NCBI GenBank assembly: GCA_015039365.1
Contig: WION01000654.1
Location: forward strand, 1 to 25,856
DNA from: Amanita rubescens
Taxonomy: Eukaryota; Basidiomycota; Agaricomycetes; Agaricales; Amanitaceae
Length of the DNA: 25,856 bases
Direction: 5' to 3'
Shown in pieces: positions 19,412 to 25,856 of this stretch. The position numbers and the translations under genes were made by a program. Every line of letters starts with the position of its first letter. Position 1 is the first letter of the stretch. The notes under the pieces were generated by a model. The model did no database searches and was not told the DNA's origin. It saw only the letters and a program-made list of their open reading frames with translations.

Positions 19412-20881
19412 ATGGTTAGTCGTGAAACGGCCGGGTCGATAACGACGGACAGGTACAACTGGTCCAATTTCTCTGTCGACCATCTTCCGGATGACATGCC
19501 GGCGCCTCGACTTGAAGGCGCCAACCTTACAGTTCACGGCATCGCATCCGAGTCACTATATAGCATCGCCCTCCGGGTCTCTTTCGCCATAATTCAATCC
19601 TCCCCTTCAACCCATGCTCCTGCAGACAGAAATTCTCGTTGAGCGAATCATCGATGCTGCAAATAATGCCTCGGCAGCGGCGCCAGTCTGTGACAACGAG
19701 CACTATTGTCGCACAATTCCGAGCATCATATTCAGCTGCGCATCAACGGTATTTCTCTGTACTTGGGTTGCTCTGCATCCCGATGTACCTGCTGACCCGT
19801 ATGCGCCTTGGTGGAAGACGCCGATTAGTCCCGTTATCGAGAATCGCGTGGTGCTAATGCTTTTGGCATTTATCTCACCGGAGTATATATTCGGTTGTGC
19901 ATATGTGGATTGGACGGAAAGCTGCTGCAAACTGAGAGATATCATACGTAAGTGATTCTATTGACCTGGCCAATTTGTTGCTCATGACGTCGTGTATCAG
20001 AACAGCATCCGGAATGCGAGTGGACGGAGACCCACGCTCAATTACTACGCATGAACGGCTTTCAGATAGTGAAGCAGGATGGCACATCATACCGTCTCGG
20101 CTGGAAATCTTCGTTTCCCGAGAGCCACGTGGACGACATATTACACATCCCGATCGAGGAAATTGAGGATAGAAGTAAAGCGGATTTTGCTGCTAAGATA
20201 GTCACCATGGTTCAGACCATTTGGTTTGTATTACAGATCGTGAATCGCGCAATCCAGGGTCTTACTGTGACGGAACTCGAACTTACCACGCTAGCACATG
20301 CGGCACTCAACATCATCATATACTGGCTCTGGTGGAATAAGCCCGCGAACGTTGGAATCCCTTTCAAGTTATATCCTATAAATGACGAGTCCAGGCGCCG
20401 AAGTGACGAAGAAAAGTCGGGGAAGCATATGGATAAAGCGAAGGGCCGTCGTGTAGATCCAGAATCTCGCATACATCGCCCGCGGCTACCAGCGCGAGCT
20501 AGATTGGGCGCATATATTGGTTCACCCAACCTAACTCCGGGATGCATCACAATTGCACTCGGATTGGTGATCTCGGGGTCGTTCGGTGCGATCCACTGCT
20601 TGGCGTGGAATGCGAATTTTCCGACAGCCATCGAGTCCATTCTCTGGCGCGTCTCAGCCCCGATCGTCACAGTGGCCCCCTTCGTCGCCTATGTACTCGC
20701 GATGACATTAGATCTACCAATCCGTGCAAGCAAACCTACCAGCGTACTCTTGTATGCTGCCCTGATGCCGTATGTCTTGGCGAGAATTTCTCTACTTGCC
20801 GTAGCGCTCTCCACTCTCCGAGATCTGTCATACAACGCCTATCTCATGCCATCCTGGACAATATACATACCGCACATCTGA
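19412..20881 (+). CDS. Multipass membrane protein of an Agaricomycete-expanded family
   Basis: 455 aa from three exons (19412-19576, 19626-19947, 20001-20881) with clean 49- and 53-nt introns. After a roughly 85-residue extracellular-like N-terminus with N-glycosylation sequons (NWS, NFS, NLT), the segment CRTIPSIIFSCASTVFLCTW leads into VALHPDVP, a signature I associate with a large family of uncharacterised Agaricomycete membrane proteins. About seven hydrophobic segments follow, including VVLMLLAFISPEYIFGCAYV, IVTMVQTIWFVLQIV, LAHAALNIIIYWLWW, ITIALGLVISGSFGAIHCLA, APIVTVAPFVAYVLAMTL and SVLLYAALMPYVLARISLLA. A basic/acidic hydrophilic loop lies between the fourth and fifth. The family often carries TH-A-LLRMNGF after the second intron, also seen here (THAQLLRMNGF). 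No catalytic motif is visible; function unknown. The ATG at 19412 is the first in frame. Confidence 0.85.
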
Positions 20882-21503
20882 AATATAGGTCATTCCGAAG
20901 TTTATTGTCACGCGCCGAATAACAGCTGGCCTCTGAGATTCGTTCGCATCATATGTACGTATGCAGCAGCATCGCCGGGGGGTACTTTATCACCGCTATT
21001 CTGGCGAGGCGCGTATGTAGTAATACTGCACCTCTTGAATCACATCTTTCTGTTCCACCCATATTAGCGCATATTAGGTCTTGAAGCTCAACACGCGAGC
21101 GAGTTGATATACTTATTCTGTGCTAGGTTTGGAAAGACCTGCCTGTTTGCCAACACTACAATCTTCGCTACACGTCGAGCCAGGTACATGTCGAAGAGTC
21201 ATCCCAAAAGTGGCGCGCTTCAAGTTGGCGCTTCATGAGTTCCAGGCTGAGAGTATGTTGTCTGGGCTGGTACCGTCTTCGGATGAGCCTGGAAGGTGGA
21301 GGCGGATGCGCTTGCGCTGGGGAAGGCGCCGTGGGAGTGGGGGGAACGGAGAGTCTGAGAGTCGAGGTTGTGCACGATTCGGAGGTCACAATTTTGGGCG
21401 ATGGGTGGGGTGTGAAGTGGACGGATCGATGTCGGCAACTTGAACTCTCACGACGGCTGGTCGTTGAAATGAGATTACAAGTTACTTTTACATTGGTCTC
21501 GTT
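20882..21503. other. Intergenic region between membrane-protein and NTPase genes (convergent)
   Basis: The two genes end towards each other. A G-rich plus-strand patch (21285-21400) keeps open frames of 73-107 codons on both strands, explained by base composition. A stretch near 21126-21185 can be read as FGKTCLFANTTIFATRRA but has no start, partner or family match. I see no gene here. Confidence 0.4.
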
Positions 21504-24500
21504 TCAGACCTGAGTAACCACTTCCTTTCCTTCCGGTTCGTCTTTCCTTTCTCCGCTTAAAAGCACATCATCCTTTTCAATCCAATCAAAGCAACAGTCT
21601 CCCGGTTCCCAGACAGGCTTTAGCCTCTTGACGGCTCCGATAGATCCTTCATCCAGACGGCCGTGGTCAGTGAAAATATCATGTGTGCCTAAGAGGCCAC
21701 CAAATGTTGCCTTGTCGACATTCTTGTAGACGACGGCAGAACAGCCAGAAGCGATGAACTGGTACCTTGGATGCTCATCAGCGTTATAGTGCCTTCGTCT
21801 GACACCAGATTGATAACTCGAGACCTTTTGCAGCGTCTGCGGTGCAGAAGTTAAGGCAACTGTTCCTGATTTGGAATCGTTCGCAGGTATTCTCCTTGCG
21901 ATACCCAGATCCATGACCAATGAGATGTACGGGCGGATGTGATTTTTGCCGGGGAACAATTTAACGTCGTTAGCATCAAAAATAAATTCATTTGTCGTCC
22001 CTTCCTGGATCTTGACCTGAACCAGAATAGCAGACATAACGCACTCATCAATCTTATTGTCTCTCTGCAATAAGATCGGGATAATGAAATCGATTGTGGG
22101 TCGTGTAGCATGGCAGATGATAGCTGCTGAGCGAACAAATGCTGCCCACGCTATGTTTGTCCAGGCCCAGTTTTTCTTGGGTCCGCCATGGATCGACATA
22201 GTGATAAAGTGCGTGAAACGAACAACCGCATTTCTGAATGTTGTTCGAAAATCCTCTCCGTCTTGTACATTATCAGGCTTGCTCGCGAGGGTCATGTTAG
22301 CGAACTCTTCCGCAAACAACTCCTTGATGAAGGCCTCCAGAGAGCAGCCGGCGCTGAAATTAAGTGGTTCCGACGTCGCATCTTTTGCGACAGCGCGACG
22401 ATACGCGTTAGACATAATGGAACGCGCTACAGTCTCTCCGACGTGTCCCTTTGATAACATGCCATTTTCATCGCATTGGGAAAGGGTTTCGATGCAGAAA
22501 GAGGGGGAAGTACGTTCCTCTTCATAAAGTAGTCGGTTAGCCACTTCGGCCAAGAGTGGCTCCGAAGGATACCCGGTACGCATGTATTCTCTATGTTTCG
22601 GAATTGCAAAGACGATACGTGCGTGACTTGCAACCAATGTATCTTGAAGAGCACGGCTCCAGGTTCGACGCGGTTCATAGTTGAGTGTGATAGCGACATC
22701 AATAGCTGCCAATTTGGCATTGTCACTAAGCTCTGTTGTCGAAGTGGAATGAAGAAGTTTCCTCTTTGCAAGTTCTATGACCCCGACCAATTTGCGTTCG
22801 GTTATGTCGCCACCGTCTGTGGATGACTCAAGCATTGTCCAAAACCTGCTCAGGAGTGTCACTGCGATGGCGGTTTGACAGAACGAAGTCAACTTACAAT
22901 GGTCTGCCAAATCTTGCCATGAAGGGAATAGACGCCGTTTCGTCCATAGAAAGCATTCCCTTTCGTACCTTTTGAGGATGACAATCAAATGATATCTCAT
23001 TAATGGGAGTATTCAAGTCAGGCTTGCCGACGGAGATTCGTTCTGATGTAGACTTTGCTTTGACAACGGCAAAATGGGGCAAACTGGAATTCGTGGACAA
23101 AAAAATAAAAACGATGGGAGCCTCGCAGCAGAACGTCGCCGCCCAGCATAAGATATCGTAGGAATTTTTCTCTGGTCCTTTTGCTTGGTCCCCGAATTTC
23201 TCCGTTAATAATGTATGAGCTTCGTCAAAGTAGATGACTACTTCTACAACTTTCTCTTCACCTATTATGCTCTTCACTTTTTTCCTAAAACTTTCAAGAA
23301 GCGGTTTCACATGGTTCTGGTGAAGTGAATATGTTTCGGGGCCAACATGTCTCTGTTTGCCCCTCAGTTTCAGCATCTAAAAATCAAATCTGCCATGCAC
23401 GCACTGTTTTCCGGGCTTCTGTAATGATTTTGGAGTATACGCGAGTTCGTGCCTTAGTTAAATGGTTATACCACCACCTTGCAAGGCTGCTCCGGTCATA
23501 TATATCGCTTCCACCGATATCGATGCGGTTCTCAAGTTCTTCACCAATTACTTTGAAGACAGCACCGAGAAATATCATATAGTGCATTTTAGCATCAAAA
23601 TCAGACCGGCGAGGCACGTTGAGCAGGTAATCACGGATTCCGCGGTCCGGCACAGGAAAAGCTCCCTCTGTAAGTCGATTAAAATCAGCGTCAACAAGAA
23701 TGAGTTGGAATCTTAACTTGCGGCCTCTTGGTCAAGTCCTAAATTGAAAGGTATAGTAAAAACCAACTTTGCAAGTTCATCTACCATTCGCGATTTCCCC
23801 GTTCCTGAGCTTTGTATCACAGCAACTTGATTACTGTACTGATTTTGACGATTTTTCATGTTGCATATATTGTTGAACAATAACTGTGGGTGGCTACCCT
23901 GATAGCGAGTCTCCCACGCACTCCGGACCTCGGCTGCGCGATGATGTTGTTAATAATAATGGCAGTCAAGGCACTTGGGATTCACGTACGTAAAAGAGGA
24001 TAATTAGATGGCATGCCATCCCTTGTGCTAGGTATGTGAGGAAGGAACCCCTTTTGCAAAAAACCTTCAACTTAAAATAAGGAGAATATAAATTCTTCGA
24101 ATAACTTACTTAGTCGACGTATTCGGTGATATTGCCCGGTCTTGACGGCCGTCTGAACCAATAAATGTAGCTCTTCAAATAGAGGATCATCCTCCGGGAT
24201 TGGTAATCCCTGGAATTGCAAATACTGAGACAAATAGCCCGCCACTTGCGATAGAATGAGTGCAACAAGTCCCACTGCGTCCATGTGGTCCGGCTTGAAA
24301 TGAGGTAACATCTTCACTATAACTTGGTCGAGTTCCGCGTCGTCTATACCTTCCAACTCGATAAATTGGAGTCCAGTACTGTCGGTGGGTGCACTAAGGT
24401 TGACGGCCTCGAGCTTTTGCACGAGAATGTCTTCCTCGCTGATTTCTACAGATTGCAAGTCCCTTCTCCGCAATAATCCTTAATGACAATTTAGCTTCAC

Positions 24501-24867
24501 CGAAGTTGTTGCGACTCCAGCATGACATACCAAGCCGACGCAATTTACGGAAGTTCTTCGTCGCTGTGGCTTCAGCGATTAATGGGAGCAGGCTGTTGTA
24601 AGTCGGTCCTTCCTCAAGGATGCTTGGTTTAAATTCCAACATATCAGGTAGCTGGCTGACGATTTTTGCTAGAACTGTCTCTGGACTAGAAGTGGATCCT
24701 AGCTGTTCCGCGAGTTCTTGATCAAGTGCATCGTCGCTAATACCCTCCAGCTCAAAAAATTGGCGTTTGGTAGGCATAGGACGGGTAGGATCAACGTCGA
24801 TGTCTGTCATGATGGTGGTGAACTGTTGAAAGGCAACGCCACTGAACATACCGTTATTTAAGGCCAT
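21504..24867 (-). CDS. Large P-loop NTPase with duplicated N-terminal module
   Basis: Predicted 1,016 aa from seven exons: 24867-24531, 24478-24110, 24070-23990, 23933-23718, 23667-23441, 23376-22898, 22845-21504. The Walker A loop is QSSGTGKSR (residues 303-311), preceded by EVRSAWETRYQGSHPQLLFN and followed by MVDELAKLVFTIPFNL. A Walker B-like VVIYFDEAH lies near 456-464. This layout matches a P-loop family that I know to be widely expanded in Agaricomycetes and sometimes found with Crinkler-like proteins; the biochemical role is not established. Residues about 36-113 and 150-235 are two diverged copies of one helical module (FFELEGISDDALDQ versus FIELEGIDDAELDQ), each ending in an R[KI]RRL motif at a splice donor. 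The third exon (27 codons) follows an unusually short 39-nt intron; without it, one 176-nt intron also keeps frame (989 aa). The intron before exon 6 (64 nt) is the least certain junction. Intact, no obvious breaks. Confidence 0.82.
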
Positions 24868-25856
24868 CGTGACTAGCAAACAATACAAGCCAGTCCCATT
24901 TGCCGGTGAGTCACCGGTCCATCGGCAAACAAGTTAACAAAAGCGGCCATCACCGATCAAGATTCAGTAAGTAAAGCTTCGAAACCAGAATTCTTCTGAT
25001 CCTGAACGAAGAATTCACAATTATCCAGTAGCACGCAAAGAAAAGATATTTGTTGGTAACGCCTTCTGCGGGCGACAATAAAACGGTGCCTCAGTAATCG
25101 AGACGTTCCAGTTAGCACTTCTTGGTCTATAAGCAGATTGAGGCTTACACCTCGAGTAATATATTAAGGCCAAAGCGGCTTTGACCGCTACACCGCTCCC
25201 TGTCCATGCTTCAATTTTCCGCCGCTTACTGAGTCTTTCACCATCACTGCAGGTTTGGTCGTTGTTTATTATCCCTGCGGAATGTCAGTTCTGGACGCCC
25301 GGACTAAGTCCAATTTATCCCAATTTCATTTGTATTTTCAATTGTCAACTGAAAATTGCAGTATGTTACAAAGTTGTTGTCTCAGAATTCAAGGCTGGCT
25401 CGTCCAGCGTCGGCAAAATAAAATTTGTGAGGATGCTAACCCGTTAGACAATTTCAAATTCGGTGAAAGGTAAACTCACCATTGGCAGGGTTGTCCCATC
25501 CATGGCCTTCCTTAATTTACAGTGGCAACACAGCGACTTCCTCTAGTCTGGCGTATTGGATGAGACCGATATGGACAACGTGAAAAGAAAGATAGTTTGT
25601 CTTGTTTCCGTCCTGTAGCGTACTACGGTCAAATTTATGCAATCGCTCAAATTGTAATCGCGGCTGACCATGTTAGTGCTCGAGATGCTAGTGACCCGGA
25701 CCCCGGTATGAGCGGGACGCCCTTTTACTGAATGACCAAATAATAGTGCAATGGCCCGCCCGGAGGTAATCTATAGTTCGAATTAGTACCATCGAAAGTA
25801 CGGCAATTGTAAGTACGTACTAGTGATCATAAATGCATGCGGCCGCGAAAGCTGTA
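24868..25856. other. Right-edge region without a supported gene
   Basis: The first 200-250 bp should hold the NTPase promoter and leader; no clear TATA box is visible. Beyond that only 72-88-codon plus-strand frames (25181-25473) appear, with no splice partner or family signal. A NotI site (GCGGCCGC) overlaps SphI/NsiI sites near the end, probably by chance. Confidence 0.4.

Noticed and set aside
20212..20670. 152-codon minus-strand frame
   Set aside because: Antisense to the third exon of the multipass membrane protein; no family signal.
21235..21513. G-rich 92-codon plus-strand frame
   Set aside because: Composition-driven open frames occur on both strands over the same bases; no start context or homology signal.
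22057..22527. 156-codon plus-strand frame
   Set aside because: Antisense to the last exon of the NTPase gene, which is the consistent coding strand.
25838..25850. Cluster of NsiI, SphI and NotI sites suggesting vector sequence
   Set aside because: Only about 15 bp, with no match that I recognise to a cloning-vector polylinker; chance in GC-containing genomic DNA is enough.

Overview
The window is nuclear DNA of a filamentous basidiomycete, most likely an Agaricomycete. Genes are dense and interrupted by many introns of about 40-65 nt (GT...AG, often with a CTAAC/CTGAC-like branch site). Several protein families seen here (an SSGTGKS-type P-loop NTPase, a multipass membrane protein with a CTWVALHPDVP signature, a DUF7727-like small membrane protein, an F-box protein) are ones I associate with Agaricomycetes. 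There is no prokaryotic signal, rRNA, tRNA, CRISPR array or intact transposon that I can support. All gene models were spliced by hand from frame continuity and splice sites, so exon edges are predictions.

Left part (1-5400): the window opens inside a small secreted proline/glycine-rich repeat protein on the minus strand, whose first exon is only two codons. About 2.8 kb follow without a convincing gene, holding only fragments of possible coding sequence. Then comes a seven-exon minus-strand SEH1 nucleoporin gene (4874 down to 3103).

Middle (5377-13127): divergent from SEH1 lies a ten-exon plus-strand gene for a RING-finger plus RRM protein. It is followed in tandem by a 736-residue disordered, probably nuclear basidiomycete protein whose six-codon first exon is separated by a 281-nt intron. 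Convergent to that is a four-exon minus-strand gene for a small four-helix membrane protein resembling DUF7727; its exons are so short that it is easily missed.

Right-middle (14461-20881): an intronless F-box gene (minus) and a three-exon gene for a 235-residue protein with a possible Tudor/SH3-like segment (plus) share a divergent promoter carrying a doublet of ACGCGT (MluI cell-cycle box) motifs. A poorly resolved 2.2-kb stretch with candidate exons on both strands follows, then a three-exon gene for a multipass membrane protein.

Right end (21504-25856): a seven-exon minus-strand gene encodes a roughly 1,016-residue P-loop NTPase of a lineage-expanded fungal family. Its N-terminus carries two diverged copies of one module. 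The last kilobase has no gene I can support.

The genes do not form a pathway or a cluster. The accessory elements (repeat-rich secreted protein, F-box protein, membrane protein, expanded NTPase) are interleaved with conserved housekeeping genes such as SEH1.
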